Source: Harmothoe impar (taxonomy: Eukaryota; Annelida; Polychaeta; Phyllodocida; Polynoidae). From it: a DNA stretch of 64,000 nucleotides. Location: positions 81,120,610 to 81,184,609 of the forward strand of contig OX381707.1 in the NCBI GenBank assembly GCA_947462335.1, in the 5' to 3' direction. Positions 48,501 through 57,518 of this stretch are shown here, one piece after another. Every line of letters begins with the position of its first letter. Positions within the stretch are counted from its first letter, which is position 1. The translations under genes and the position numbers were made by a program. The notes beneath the pieces were generated by a model. It did no database searches, was not told where the DNA came from, and worked only from the letters and a program-made list of their open reading frames with translations.

Positions 48501-51500
48501 GAGAATTTTAAAAAAAAATTTCAAATTTTTCTTCCAGTAATTACCTCAGATCAACCGATAACTTTTTATGTTAGGGGTCCACTAAGAACTTTTTGTCGGA
48601 GGCTGGGTAAAAAAAAAAAAAATTGTCACTCGCTCCACATTTCCACCGGCAAAATCCATTGACAAAAAAAAAATTCTTTATAAAAAAATATTTTTTTCGC
48701 TCGCTCCCACCATTTTTTTAAAAGTGAAATCCATTGACCAACTTTTTTTTTTGGTGTGGCCTTAGGCTCATAAACACTAGGTTTTTTTTCTAGACTGCCT
48801 CTCAAGTATTCCCACCTGTTTTGATGTCCAATTCAATGAAGGTGAATTCTGGGTCCTTCAGCTGCTTCTTTAGGTCATTTTCAACAGCATGGGCTTTAGT
48901 TGCCTACATTCACTCACTGGTCCTTATTATGTCTACACTGAAAATCGATAGGTTGAAAGGGATGGTCAGTACAGACTATCCCAGGTTCGTCATATATGTG
49001 TGTTAATCACAATGGCAAAGTTATATTCAAAAATGACTGAGGGGTCTGTCAGTAGTGGCTAACCTAGGTTCACCATTGGTGTTTTGTAATTGTATACCAT
49101 ACCATATAAGATACTATGATGACCACTCAGTGGCTCCCCCTTGAAATTAAAAGACTAAGGTGGGTTGGTCAGTACGGACCAAACTTACCTAGGTTGGTCG
49201 TATAGGGAGCCAAATAATCACTAACTAGGTTAGGTGCTAGTAACTGAGAGATTGATCGTATAGGTAGCCTAGGAATATTAGTGTACTACTCTTTATTTCT
49301 TGAATTGGCTCCCTGCTCTAAGAAAGTGCAAGGCATGGTCATCAAAAAATCTCAGTTCAATAAATAAATGTGCAAACAACTAGGGTAGACTGACCTAAAG
49401 ATAACCACATACCTTGAGATGTCCACCCTAATTATGTAGTTATTCATGTATGGTATTGTCTTTATCTGCCCTTTGCTTGAAAAAGTATTACTTAAAGTTT
49501 ACTATGATAGACAAAAACAGGGGTTATCACGCATGAATGACTACAAAATTGAGGTGGTCATCTCATGGTACGTGGTTACCTTAAGGTCACTCTACCCTAT
49601 AAATATAGTCCTCAAAATAATTATAACAAATTTGTTATTGTTGTAACAGCTGACTGGTAGAAACTATCCTGAGTACAAATGTCTTCGCAGCGAAATCCAG
49701 GTCAATAAGGAAATGTGGATCTATGTAGTGTACAACCTCAGCAGCTATCTGGTTCTCCCGGTGCTCATCTTGTGCTTCAACTACAGCCATGTAGTAAAGA
49801 CCCTGCTCACCAGCATCAGGACATCGCGCCAGATGACTGGGGACATGAGGTACGGTATAGCAATTCATTCTTAATAAATGAACATATATATACATGATTT
49901 GCAGTGATTGTAATTCAATGAGAACAGGTTGGGATTGGGGATTGTGTGTTTGCTTGTTTTGATGATTCCACAAACAAGTGCCAGCATCAAGTAAGATAAC
50001 GACAAACAAATTCAAGAGCTGCACAACAGAACTGCAAAACAAACAGATGGCTGCATACATAGACAAATGCCAACCACTGCATGAGTTAATGGATTTACAA
50101 AAACGGAAATGTCAGTAAATCTCAACTATATTTACTAAATTCCATAAATCTAAGTAAATCCCAATGCCATATTTACTGACCTGTGTAAACCCTAGAAACC
50201 CCTAATGCCATATTTACTGACCTGTGTAAACCCTAGTAAACCCCAATGCCATATTTACTGACCTGTGTAAACCCCAGTAAATCCCAATAACTTATAATAA
50301 TTAATAATTCATCAAAATAAATATCAGTAATGTCATCTGTGGCTAATTTTACATCTAGACATGTATCATTTGTTTTAATCTGAGACTTTTAAAATGTAAT
50401 TTTTCTACAAGTTCACCTGTTTGCCCGGCCCAGGGTTCCAGTAGCCCGCAACAAGCCATCCCAGTGTTTTCTACCCGCCCTACCAGCCCCTTGGCTGGCT
50501 ACAAGCCACACCAGTGCTTCCTCCCCGGCCCTACCAGCCCCAGCCTCAATATGTGATGTAAACCTCATGTTTACATGACATAAACCTCATATTTACGTGA
50601 TGTAATCCTCATGTTTACATGACATATACCTCATATTTATGTGATGTAAACCTCATGCCTCCCCATGTGCACTCCATGGTGGTCAATGCAATAATGATCC
50701 CTCAGCCAATCAGGAGCTAGTCTCGTTCTAGTCACATGACCAGCACTGCACCCCCTATATAATGGGGATGCAGTGTGAGCTCCTCAGTCCACTGCTGTCT
50801 GACCATGGGAACACACCTCCTGCCTGCCTCCTGCCTGTACCTACCCGCTGCCTACTGAAGAGCTCCCGGATAACAATGAATCAAATTTGATCAACTATCC
50901 AAATGATGGAATCCTAATCCCTGAAAATAAAATATGCCCCACCATCCCAGGAAAAATAGCCCCGGCATTTAATGAGACTTAAGAGAGAAATACCCCCAGT
51001 CATTCTGGGATTTATGTCAAGTAAATATCAGGTTTACATCACATAAACATGAGGTTTACGTCACATAAACATGAGGTTTGTATCACATAAACATGAGGTT
51101 TACATCCCGTAAATATAAGGTTTACATCCTGTAAATATGAGCTTTACATCACATAAAAATGAGGTTTACATCACGTAAACATGAGGTTTACATCAAGTAA
51201 ACATTAGGTTGACATCACATAAACACGAGGTTTATGTTTTGTAAACATGAGGTTTGTGTCACGTAAACATGAGGTTTACATTGACATTTACTTGGCTTTA
51301 TCGGCAGGTAAATTAGATAGTTACTTGATTTTACGTTTGCGTAAACAGGGACGTTCCGTTGTATACTTAGTCTGTAAAACACATGTTTAGGTCATTTAAC
51401 TTTTTCAGACCAATATCACGTAAATATGTGTAAACACAAGTAAATAAAATGTTTACATGAAAGTAAATCTAATGTAAATCCAACTTTTCGTGCAGTGAAC

Positions 51501-54500
51501 GCCCATTGATACCGTCTTTGTTGTATTTCACGAGTGGGGGCTGGGGCAGTATCCCACGAAGCCGTAAGCTGAGTGGGATGCACCCCAGCCCCCACGAGTG
51601 AAATACATCAGAGCGGTATCAATGTAGTTGGCATTTGTGTTTATTTTTTATTTGAAGCCATTTAATGAAGGAAAAACAACCTTTTCTTAGCCCATTGAAT
51701 ACAGACACATTGTATTCAATGGCACCATTGAATACGGCCTTCCATTGCTTAAGCATAGGAGATCTTGTATTTCCAAAAAATAAATAAACATAACCAATTG
51801 CAGTAAAGTTTCATTATCTCTATGCATAGGGTCCACACAGGTTCGAAATAATTTTAGAGCACAGTGCTCGCCACTGTACCACAGTGATTTGTGATATTAT
51901 GAAGACATAACCATGATTAATTTACATATACATATCGGGATAACACATAGATCGGGGATTTCCTGTATACGATTATCATCTACTATTATACATATATAGA
52001 CTTGCAGGCTAGTGCCAACAGTCACCACTGTATGGCACTCTGCTACCACTATTGTATATATAAGAGCCCACACTGAAGTCCCCCACCACTCTGGTTGGTA
52101 CTGCAGTGCTATTAACATCTACACTGTATGTATTACGGCAACTACAAGCACTGATGCTCCAATATGCTCCACTTGATATTTCTATTCATAATTTATCATT
52201 CTATTCATTTTCAATTATAGATTCAGTAGAACTTCTCTTAAAAGTTTGCAGTAACAGTTCAAAGTTGACCAATTTTTAACTCCCTGGACAACCAAATGTC
52301 ACCTAAACTAGCATAGATTTCTCTATTTGCATGCATTGACATTCCTCTAACATGTATTGGTCTCAAAGGGTTAAGTCTTTTTGATGCAGATATAGCATTT
52401 ACTTTCTGTCACATGTGGTATTATTAGAGTATTATGACATTTTCTCAGACAGGCTAAGTTGAAGAGCTAACAGATCAGTGGACAATGTTTTGCATGCGTT
52501 TAACACCAGGCGGAGCCGCGGCGTTGTCCCCCCCTGAGCATATAATTATCCTAAGGATGGCCCAATATGAGAGATCCAGTAATGTAATGAACAGTGCTAG
52601 GGCGGGGCGCCAAGACCCACAGCGCCCTCTATACCGCAGAGCATATATGCAGCTGCACCAGCCTGTAAGTGCCAGTCTCAAACAGGGCAGGGAGGAGGTC
52701 ACACTGTACAGTCCAGTGTGGGGACAAGGGCTTTAGTATACATGATTGGTGTGAGGTGGCACCACTGGGCTGTAGGAAGGCCATGGTCATATAGCCTACC
52801 CCCAGTACATTTGTATTGCATTAAGAGAGCATGAATGAAACCCTCATATTGAGATAACGACAGAAGCTTTATAATGCTATATTGAAATATAACTTGGAAA
52901 AGGGTAAATCTTCCCAGGAAAAAATACAACAGAAATTAAGCTTGAATAGCTTTTGTGCAATAACTGCTTAAAATATGGTTTCCACTCTGGCCACTCAATA
53001 CGAATGGCGCTATGGCTCTTGGTGCCTCTCCCCCCGACACAGTTCAATGACAGAAATAGAGGTGTAGCTCAGCCGTTAGAGCATCCACTTCAAAGTTGCA
53101 GCCCCCCCCCCCCGTTTGAACCGTGCTACCTCCACGATTTCCTTGCGTAACCCTTGAACAAATAACAATGCATTCGATTTCTACTTTGCACCAGAATAAT
53201 TAGTGCATTATAAATTACTTTTACAGTCGACAGACAAATGCTGAAAAGGCTCGTCTTAAGGTAAGTTATAAAATCAGATTCGCTGGCCATTTTGCTGTTG
53301 CATGAGGATAGTATGACAACTGTGCCAACAATTAAGGAACTGCTCCAAATTAGGTTTATATTCACATAAGGCTGTGTCTCACGACCTTGAGCCAATGTTT
53401 TTGTCTCTGACTGGGTGCCGTCTCTGACCAGGTGCCGTCTCTGACCGGGTGCCGTCTCTGACCTGGTGTCAGAAAAACGTGTTTTTTTAATGTTAACCTA
53501 TACTCATATATATAAGGATATGTAAAAACGTTATGTCAGCTCTTATGTAATTATTATTAGCCTCCTGCTGTTGGTAGAACATAACTAAACTCCCAAAGTG
53601 ACATCCGGTCAGAGACGGCACCCGGTCAGAGATGGCACCTGGTCAGAGACAGCACCCAGTCAGAGACAAAAACATTGGCTCAAGGTTGTGAGACACAGCC
53701 ATAAGGCCTATTCCTTCTTAACATTTCTCAAAAACAAATCGCACCTTTAAATCATCCAAATTCAATACTGTTCATGTTTTTTTATTACTTCCTCAGCTGA
53801 CCTACATGATGATAACCCTAGTTGTTATCTATGTGCTAACTGTGACACCAGGCAGGGTCCTAGATACTCTGTACATCTTGGACATTGTCTGGTATCATTA
53901 CCGAGACATGACCAGAGTGAGAGGTGCTATAGACCTGCTGAGGGGCTTAAACAGCTGCACTAATGTGGTAGTGTATGCCGTCATATCAAGGTGAGTTCCA
54001 CAAGCTGTTTTTAAAGGTGAAAGTCCCTAATACCCCCAAATTGAATACAGTTTCAGGCCTCCTAAGAAAATTACAGATGGTTCCTTAAATGCTATAGAAT
54101 CCATTGGGCAAAAAAAAATTGGGGGTACCCATACTATCTTTTGTGCTGTGATGCCTGATGCAAGGGGTCATATATTTTCCTAATTTTTCACATTCCTGGA
54201 AGAAACCAGATAAACCATATATAATCCACCAGATTGTTTCGTAAAAACCATGGATATGTGATGTATCTATACTTAGGAACAAGGATAAGAATAAAAAAAG
54301 CTTGTTGAAAAGTTCTTTTCAGTTTTATTTTGGACTTGATGCTTGAAGTAACAGATGACATTTTCGTCTTTGGCATACACTTATCTAATATGATATCTAA
54401 GTAAGAGAAACAGTTGTAGGCCGCATGTAATTTTAATATGGTGAAGATTATGGCCATAGCTTGGTATTTATCCAAAAAAAAGGAGGGGTACCGGCACTCG

Positions 54501-55671
54501 TTTCTTCAGAAATTGTACATGAACATGACATACGGTGGCAAGTGACAAGTCTGTACACACCAGTGTACACCACCACTAGGTAGGAGCATAATGCGGGACT
54601 ACAGTTTAGCACCTCCCCAAACCAGTCAGGCCTCTATAGCTACATGCATAGAGAGCTGGCCTAGAGTGTGAGAGGTCCCTGGTTCAAATCTTGCCAAGGT
54701 ATCCTTTGGTTGAAATAATTTTTCCCTCTTAGTTTAGCATGTATCTTGTCCAAAAGCATGCAGAAAATTCTGCTTTACTTATGCATTTATGATATGTTTT
54801 GAAAAGAGAATATGACACAGCTTCATTAGAAATTATTGCTTCTTTATGGATATTAGAAACAACATTGATACTGGAGTTGTTCAGAAGCAAGCCACCAGAT
54901 GGGGCTATGGTGACCATTTGGTGAGGATTTGCTAGTTCTATAAACCCTGCCAGTGGGCGAGTGCGTGAATACTGGCTTTAACCCTTAATCATTGAACTAT
55001 TCATTTAGTGCTTTCTAACAGCATCAGTTAGTGATGTAATTAAGGTAGATCATTACTATTAAATCAAAGCATCAGTTGAGTTATACTTATTATTTTTGCG
55101 CATATATATTATCGAAGTGCAATTTCGCGGGGATTTAAATTTGCGATTTTTGGAGTACAGAAGTTTTATAGCTTCACTGGATTGATATTCACGCCGTACA
55201 CATTTTCACAGATTTTCATTTCCGCAAATATCTCAGAAATATGTACAGCGCGAAATTAAATATGTTACCTCAGAAATGTGGCCTGCAATCCAATGGCTTG
55301 TGGACCTGCAGTCCCATATCCATGGTCTGTTATCCCATGTTCATGGGCCTGCAATCCCCTGTCTTATTGGCCTGATATTCTGTGGATTGTAAAACATTTA
55401 ATGCTCAGGGACCTTCTTTTTTAAGTGGCCTTAGCTTACACCTTTACAACAGATGAGTAGAGCTGAGGTGCTAATAGAGTCATCATGCATTTATAAAAGC
55501 AAATAAATTACGCTTTGTATTTACAGACAATTCCGCACAGCATTCAAAGAGATCCTCTGTCGTCGCTGTAGAAAGACGTCAACTGCGACTTCTGGATCAG
55601 GACATCCTCGACCTGGCATAGAAGAGACCCCTGCTGGAACAATGGAGAACCAGTCCAATGCCCGTGAATAG
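33524..55671 (+). CDS. Class A (rhodopsin-like) GPCR, 11 exons, 520 residues
   Basis: Exons 33524-33537, 40845-40915, 43792-43997, 45024-45339, 46164-46285, 47122-47252, 48207-48336, 49650-49849, 53229-53262, 53797-53990 and 55527-55671 join in phase with no stop. The start MQNFRVAVLLFTLLLG is a signal peptide. A ~160-residue extracellular region follows, with N-glycosylation sites (NRT, NET, NKT, NHT) and four Cys. TM1 has GN at 203-204. TM2 has AD (D232). C262 and C341 form the expected TM3-ECL2 pair. ERY is 286-288, W314 is in TM4, and P367/Y375 are in TM5. TM6 reads VTP where CWxP is usual, so Trp6.48 is Val. TM7 reads NVVVY instead of NPxxY. The tail has FRTAFKEILCRRC, helix 8 and a palmitoylation-type Cys. 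Ligand is unknown; it is perhaps a peptide. The first three exons rest on phase and plausibility; exons 4-11 are firm. An alternative exon 3 acceptor at 43807 keeps frame. Confidence 0.8.
33623..34504. mobile_element. MITE with GAGGCCACTCAAAAA termini, copy 2, carrying a nested element
   Basis: The left end GGCCACTCAAAAAGAAAAAA and right end AACTTTTTTTTTGAGTGACC match the copy at 21.4 kb. This copy is ~880 bp instead of ~350 bp, partly because a second palindromic element at 34,013-34,219 sits inside. It lies in GPCR intron 1. Confidence 0.65.
34013..34219. mobile_element. Nested palindromic element, TGTAAACGTA ... TACGTTTACA
   Basis: Terminal blocks CTGTAAACGTACATATTTT and ATACGTTTACAG are inverted. 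Inside are TTTCGCTGGGATTTAAATTC and GAAAATATGTACAGCGCGAA. A diverged copy lies at about 55,090-55,268 (TTTCGCGGGGATTTAAATTT, ATGTACAGCGCGAAATTAAA). Confidence 0.65.
34967..35272. mobile_element. MITE with AGGGAGTGCTCATTTTTTAA termini, copy 1
   Basis: AGGGAGTGCTCATTTTTTAA CAACAGGGGG on the left is mirrored by CCCCTGTTGTTAAAAAATGA GCACTCCCT on the right. The interior is made of poly-C runs and GGGGTC...AAATTTTTTA modules. Right-end remnants of the same family occur at about 44,280-44,312 and 44,985-45,008. Confidence 0.85.
35280..35760. repeat. Degenerate 20-25 bp repeat with an internal inverted block
   Basis: Loose tandem of CATACTAACATC and AGTACAGACCATAC phrases. ACCAATGCAGCAAGAAAGGGTGACTTTT near 35,467 is mirrored by AAAAGTCACCCTTTCTTGACGCATTGGT near 35,632 (each shown only as a landmark). 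The array resumes near 37,980-38,215. Confidence 0.6.
35765..36268. repeat. ~14-bp tandem array, unit ACACTAACGTCCCA
   Basis: About 35 units alternating ACACTAACGTCCCA, AACATCCCA and CTAACGTCCATAC variants. The array is cut by the 1,455-bp element at 36,274-37,728 and continues as AACACTAACGTCCATGC at 37,731. Confidence 0.9.
36274..37728. mobile_element. 1,455-bp inverted-repeat DNA element with 5-bp target duplication
   Basis: Terminal inverted repeats TAGGGACTCCAGA and TCTGGAGTCCCTA are flanked on both sides by CCAAC, inside the ACACTAACGTCC array. Inner arms at ~36,600-36,800 and ~37,083-37,265 form a second, long inverted repeat (AATCCAAGATGGCCGCCAAA and complement). The loop carries two direct ~107-bp repeats with ATTCAATGGTTCTATTGGTT and GCCTAGCAACGGCTATTC. 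There is no transposase ORF, so it is non-autonomous. Confidence 0.85.
38283..38997. repeat. 39-bp minisatellite (family B), ~17 copies, in GPCR intron 1
   Basis: Same unit as at 20.3 kb. Three spacers of CTACACCCGTGTAGTAC type break the array; each contains the palindrome CTACAC...GTGTAG. Periodic ORFs of up to 248 codons appear in several frames on both strands because the 39-bp unit has no stop; none is a gene. Confidence 0.93.
38998..40840. other. GPCR intron 1, 3' part: no other gene seen
   Basis: Unique AT-rich sequence. A CTCF-type match CCGCTAGATGGCAG lies at 39,392-39,405. A short 18-bp tandem (CCCACACCCACCTGCTGT, ~4 copies) lies at 40,575-40,650. The ORFs at 39.7 and 40.0 kb have no recognisable domain. 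Confidence 0.4.
39392..39405 (+). promoter_or_regulatory. Candidate CTCF-binding motif
   Basis: CCGCTAGATGGCAG fits the bilaterian CTCF core at every defined position. One match of this length can occur by chance, so occupancy is not implied. Confidence 0.3.
41170..41590 (-). repeat. Dispersed repeat C, minus-strand copy
   Basis: Reverse complement of 23,725-24,155. It contains CTGCCGGTCCGTCAGGAAGA and GCTACTGCCGGCCCAAATGA. It lies in GPCR intron 2. Confidence 0.8.
41772..41884. mobile_element. piggyBac-like MITE, copy 4 (right-half fragment)
   Basis: GGCATGATGCTTGAATGCAT and GGGCATGATGCATTAATACA match the right halves of the copies at 21.1 and 32.9 kb. The terminus is eroded (CCTTCCCTAAAGC). 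Confidence 0.55.
41914..42197. mobile_element. MITE of the GGCC / TTTCAGGT family, copy 5
   Basis: AAGGCCAAAAAAAAAGGGTT with TAGGTCACCCGACC at the left; CATGTTACCTGAAACAAAAC, a T run and TTGGCCTA at the right. It shares the internal GGGTCAATTTTAGGTTTAC phrase with the 26.9-kb copy in the opposite orientation. Confidence 0.8.
42483..42632 (+). repeat. tRNA-derived SINE
   Basis: A strong A box (GGCCGAGTGGTTAGCG) and B box (GGTTCGATTCC) are 40-odd bases apart, in a tRNA-Ser/Leu-like head whose acceptor and T stems no longer pair well. An ~80-base unrelated body follows, then a T9 run that would terminate Pol III transcription. This structure fits a SINE better than a tRNA gene. Confidence 0.5.
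43262..43339 (+). promoter_or_regulatory. Possible housekeeping-type promoter and first coding exon
   Basis: GCGCAGGCGCA (NRF1-like) and ACCGGAAGTG (ETS) precede ATGGCGGCG at 43,305. The ATG opens 11 codons (MAAFGCLWGRC) ending in phase 2 at a GTTAAA donor. This could be an alternative first exon of the GPCR gene or the start of another gene. No partner is proven. Confidence 0.3.
43393..43543. repeat. 151-bp palindrome with CCCGTATTTCG / CGAAATACGGG arms
   Basis: TACAGGATCAGTTTAAGTTC and GAACTTAAACAAATCCTGTA are inverted ends; the arms meet at AACCCTTATAAAGGGTT. Related CCCCGTATTTCC phrases occur at 42,360-42,420. Confidence 0.75.
44335..44725. repeat. ~34-bp degenerate tandem array
   Basis: About ten units of CAAGGGTCAACTTTTGCAAA plus ATCTCCCTAGG, including weakened copies. 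Lies in GPCR intron 3, beside remnants of the AGGGAGTG MITE family. Confidence 0.7.
45598..45804. mobile_element. MITE with AGGGAGTGTTCATTTATTAA termini, copy 2
   Basis: AGGGAGTGTTCATTTATTAA and its inverse TAATAAATGAACACTCC enclose C-rich sequence with TAGTAACACACAGGCTTTTT, also found in the 34,967 copy. Lies in GPCR intron 4. Confidence 0.8.
45808..46097. mobile_element. MITE of the GGCC / TTTCAGGT family, copy 6
   Basis: GGCGTGTTTCAGGTTACATG at the left and GGTAACCTGAAACACATCTT at the right. It begins only a few bases after the preceding MITE ends. Confidence 0.75.
47311..47610. mobile_element. TIR element with 17-bp subterminal repeats, copy 1
   Basis: GGCTGTGTCTCACGACCTTG and its inverse CAAGGTCGTGAGACACAGCC end a ~300-bp element, with TTTTTGTCTCTGACCGGGTG followed by two or three tandem GACCGGGTGCCGTCTCT units on each side in inverted orientation. 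Both ends are flanked by ATA, consistent with a TA target. Lies in GPCR intron 6. Confidence 0.88.
47722..48068. mobile_element. MITE with TTAAAGTGAGTATATCCGAT terminus, copy 1 (right end lost)
   Basis: Left end intact and interior >85% similar by eye to the copy at 56.3 kb (TTCCATTCCCCCTCATTCCC, ATCGTGCACGATTTTATTCC). The right end decays near TTATACCCAATTTAA. Confidence 0.75.
48441..48764. mobile_element. MITE with AGGCCAGACCAAAAAAA termini
   Basis: AGGCCAGACCAAAAAAAAAA TTGGTCAATGGATTT is inverted at the right as AAATCCATTGACCAACTTTT ... GGTGTGGCCTT. CGCTCG phrases lie inside both arms. It sits in GPCR intron 7. Confidence 0.8.
48935..49275 (-). repeat. Dispersed repeat D, minus-strand copy
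   Basis: Reverse complement of 25,700-26,043: GACCACTCAGTGGCTCCCCC and TTGGTCGTATAGGGAGCCAA. Lies in GPCR intron 7. Confidence 0.8.
50100..50300. repeat. ~38-bp tandem repeat in GPCR intron 8
   Basis: About four units of AATGCCATATTTACTGACCT followed by GTGTAAACCCTAGTAAACCC. Confidence 0.85.
50555..51490. mobile_element. Inverted tandem arrays flanking a mini promoter unit
   Basis: The left block (50,560-50,660) is a tandem of TGATGTAAACCTCATGTTTACA. The right block (51,010-51,280, ~11 units) is its reverse complement, AGGTTTACATCACATAAACA. Between them are CCAATCAG at 50,705, TATATAA at 50,756, a short ATG frame (MGTHLLPASCLYLPAAY) at 50,804 and AATAAA near 50,928. The outer ends also share GTAAATC motifs in inverted orientation, so the whole ~1.4 kb may be one non-autonomous element. 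Confidence 0.55.
51490..51632. repeat. Palindrome with GTATTTCACGAG arms
   Basis: ATTGATACCG...GTATTTCACGAGTGGGGGCTGG is mirrored by CCAGCCCCCACGAGTGAAATAC...CGGTATCAAT, with a short loop around GGATGCACC. Probably a small fold-back element. Confidence 0.7.
51635..53055. other. GPCR intron 8, 3' part: no other gene supported
   Basis: Holds an inverted copy of repeat E at about 52,885-52,985 and a GC-richer patch near 52,480-52,740 with open frames on both strands. Neither frame has a recognisable domain or splice partner. Confidence 0.4.
53059..53132 (+). pseudogene. tRNA-like pseudogene with a poly-C run
   Basis: GAGGTGTAGCTCAGCCGTTA then GAGCATCCACTTCAAAGTTG forms an A box, D arm and anticodon arm. 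A 14-base C run replaces the variable region. GTTTGAACCGTGCTACCTCC gives a degenerate B box and a partial acceptor match. It cannot be a functional tRNA. Confidence 0.45.
53369..53700. mobile_element. TIR element with 17-bp subterminal repeats, copy 2
   Basis: Same termini as at 47.3 kb, with three to four GACCGGGTGCCGTCTCT units on the left and GGTCAGAGACGGCACCC units on the right. ATA flanks both ends. Lies in GPCR intron 9, between the tiny 34-bp exon and the TM6-TM7 exon. Confidence 0.88.
54000..55500. other. GPCR intron 10: no other gene supported
   Basis: A B-box-like GGTTCAAATC near 54,681 marks a weak tRNA-derived remnant. Around 55,090-55,268 is a diverged copy of the palindromic element nested at 34.0 kb. 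The rest is unique. Confidence 0.4.
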
Positions 55672-56281
55672 CCTACAGGGCACCTGGCTGTCGATCGCAG
55701 CACCACTTGTGCTAAGTTGAGAACCTTCAGTAAAGGCCCTTGGCCAGCAGGTGGAGCAGCTAACTGGGGGTTATGACATCACAGGGCAGGTCAGCATTGC
55801 TTCTGTCTGAAGTGGTTCCCAGGACTTGGCCCCACAGTGAGTAGGCCTAGTTACTGAGGGCCAATGCTATTCAAATGTCTTTGGGGTAACACAGACTGAA
55901 GCAATCACTATTCTGACTTAGGCTCCATCTAGAGACAACCAAAGGAAGCACTGGGGGTTAGACATGGCCGCGCCCATGGCCTAACCCCTAGGAGCCCTAT
56001 AATGTCCCGTTACCCAGAGTACCAGTTATTGTAGAGCTTGAGAAATACCAACACCAGAATACTAAAGAAGGTAGAACCATGCAGTTTTCCTTGGACCCCT
56101 GCCACTGATTCTAGGTGGAAAGTATAGAAATGTATACATGTATACTCTGCATTTGGTTTCAGTAAAAGCTTACAGCATTTTCTAATTTGTATCCTTTTCA
56201 TAACTATAGAAATAGAATTCTTGAAAATACACAGCAGATATCATCAGCTTCACTGGGCATGTCTGACAATTTGAATAGTGC

Positions 56282-56625
56282 TTTAAAGTGAGTATATCCG
56301 ATGTTGTCAGAATGTTCATATATGACATACTTAACATTTTATCTATTCCATTCCCCCTCATTCCCTGTGATTTTGCTCATATTTGATTTTATTGCACAAT
56401 ATATGGTCATTTTGGAATAAAATTGTGCACGATTTTATTCCCCCCATTGAAAATACACTAGAAAATCCCATGGTTGGACCCCATGAGATACATTTCCAGA
56501 GCTCTTTCTGCCCATGGATACCATTTTAATGTGCCCCAACCCATAAATAATATATTTTTACACTACTTGGATCATATTTATGTAGAATCTAGAATTTTGG
56601 TTAGAAATCGGATATACCCACTTTA
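56282..56625. mobile_element. MITE with TTAAAGTGAGTATATCCGAT termini, copy 2 (complete)
   Basis: TTAAAGTGAGTATATCCGAT and ATCGGATATACCCACTTTAA are terminal inverted repeats with one mismatch over 20 bp. The centre has the palindrome ATCGTGCACGAT-like TTGTGCACGATTTTATTCC. It lies in the 3' flank of the GPCR gene. Confidence 0.88.
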
Positions 56626-56629
56626 ATAC

Positions 56630-57515
56630 AGCCCACAACTGGAGGGCAGTACACCATATTATGTTAATCTACAGGTAGGGACCCTGAGCTCACAATGAAA
56701 CCTAAAGAAACGAGTGCATCAACTGAAGTATAATGACAGTTGAGATACTCACCCTCTTGGAAAAACAAACAAACTTCGTTATACAAACTTAATTGTGAAT
56801 GTTCTCTCATAGTTTAAGAATATGATACAGGATTTTATTATTGTACTCTAATGTAGCGATATTTTTGACTTGGGATGACCATACCCAATATGTTTGTGTG
56901 TTTAATATCAAAAACATCATGAAGATCAGGTATATGTTGTTCAATTGGCTATGTTAGGCAGTATATTTTGTTATATGAGATAATAGATGAAGATGCTATT
57001 TTAATGAAGAACTACAAACTTTTCTTATCTTGATATTCAATGACTGGTATCTGTGCTGTATATCATGTTACGCATGTATTGCTATGTACTAAAACAATTA
57101 GGTACAGTTTATAAAAATAGGCTTTCAAAGAGGGGATTCATAGGTCTTTTTCTAATTGTCAAACTTCAATGTTGTTGCTGGTATTGAAACAGGAATTCAC
57201 AGAAGAGAGTAGAAAGGAGAAAACAGATTGAATGATGTATAGAGTATTTGCCATACTCCAAGAAATGACTGGCTTATTTATACTCAAAGCAGATGGCATG
57301 GGAAAGCACCAAACACTTTTTGTTGTTGATGGCAAACATTGGTACAATCTGACATTTGAGAGGACTCACATTTTGTATGATTCACAAAGCACAGACATCT
57401 ATTTGGCATAGTCATCAGCACTTATCACTGTTTATTAAATAAATGTTGTCTTTAAGACGGTGGCAATTGGCAAGAAATTAAATGATTCATTGAATCACAA
57501 CTTCTACATCAAACC
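56630..57515. other. No gene seen; 5' flank of the retrotransposon remnant
   Basis: AT-rich sequence with no exon. It may include the 5' UTR of the non-LTR element that starts near 57.5 kb. Confidence 0.35.
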
Positions 57516-57518
57516 ACC

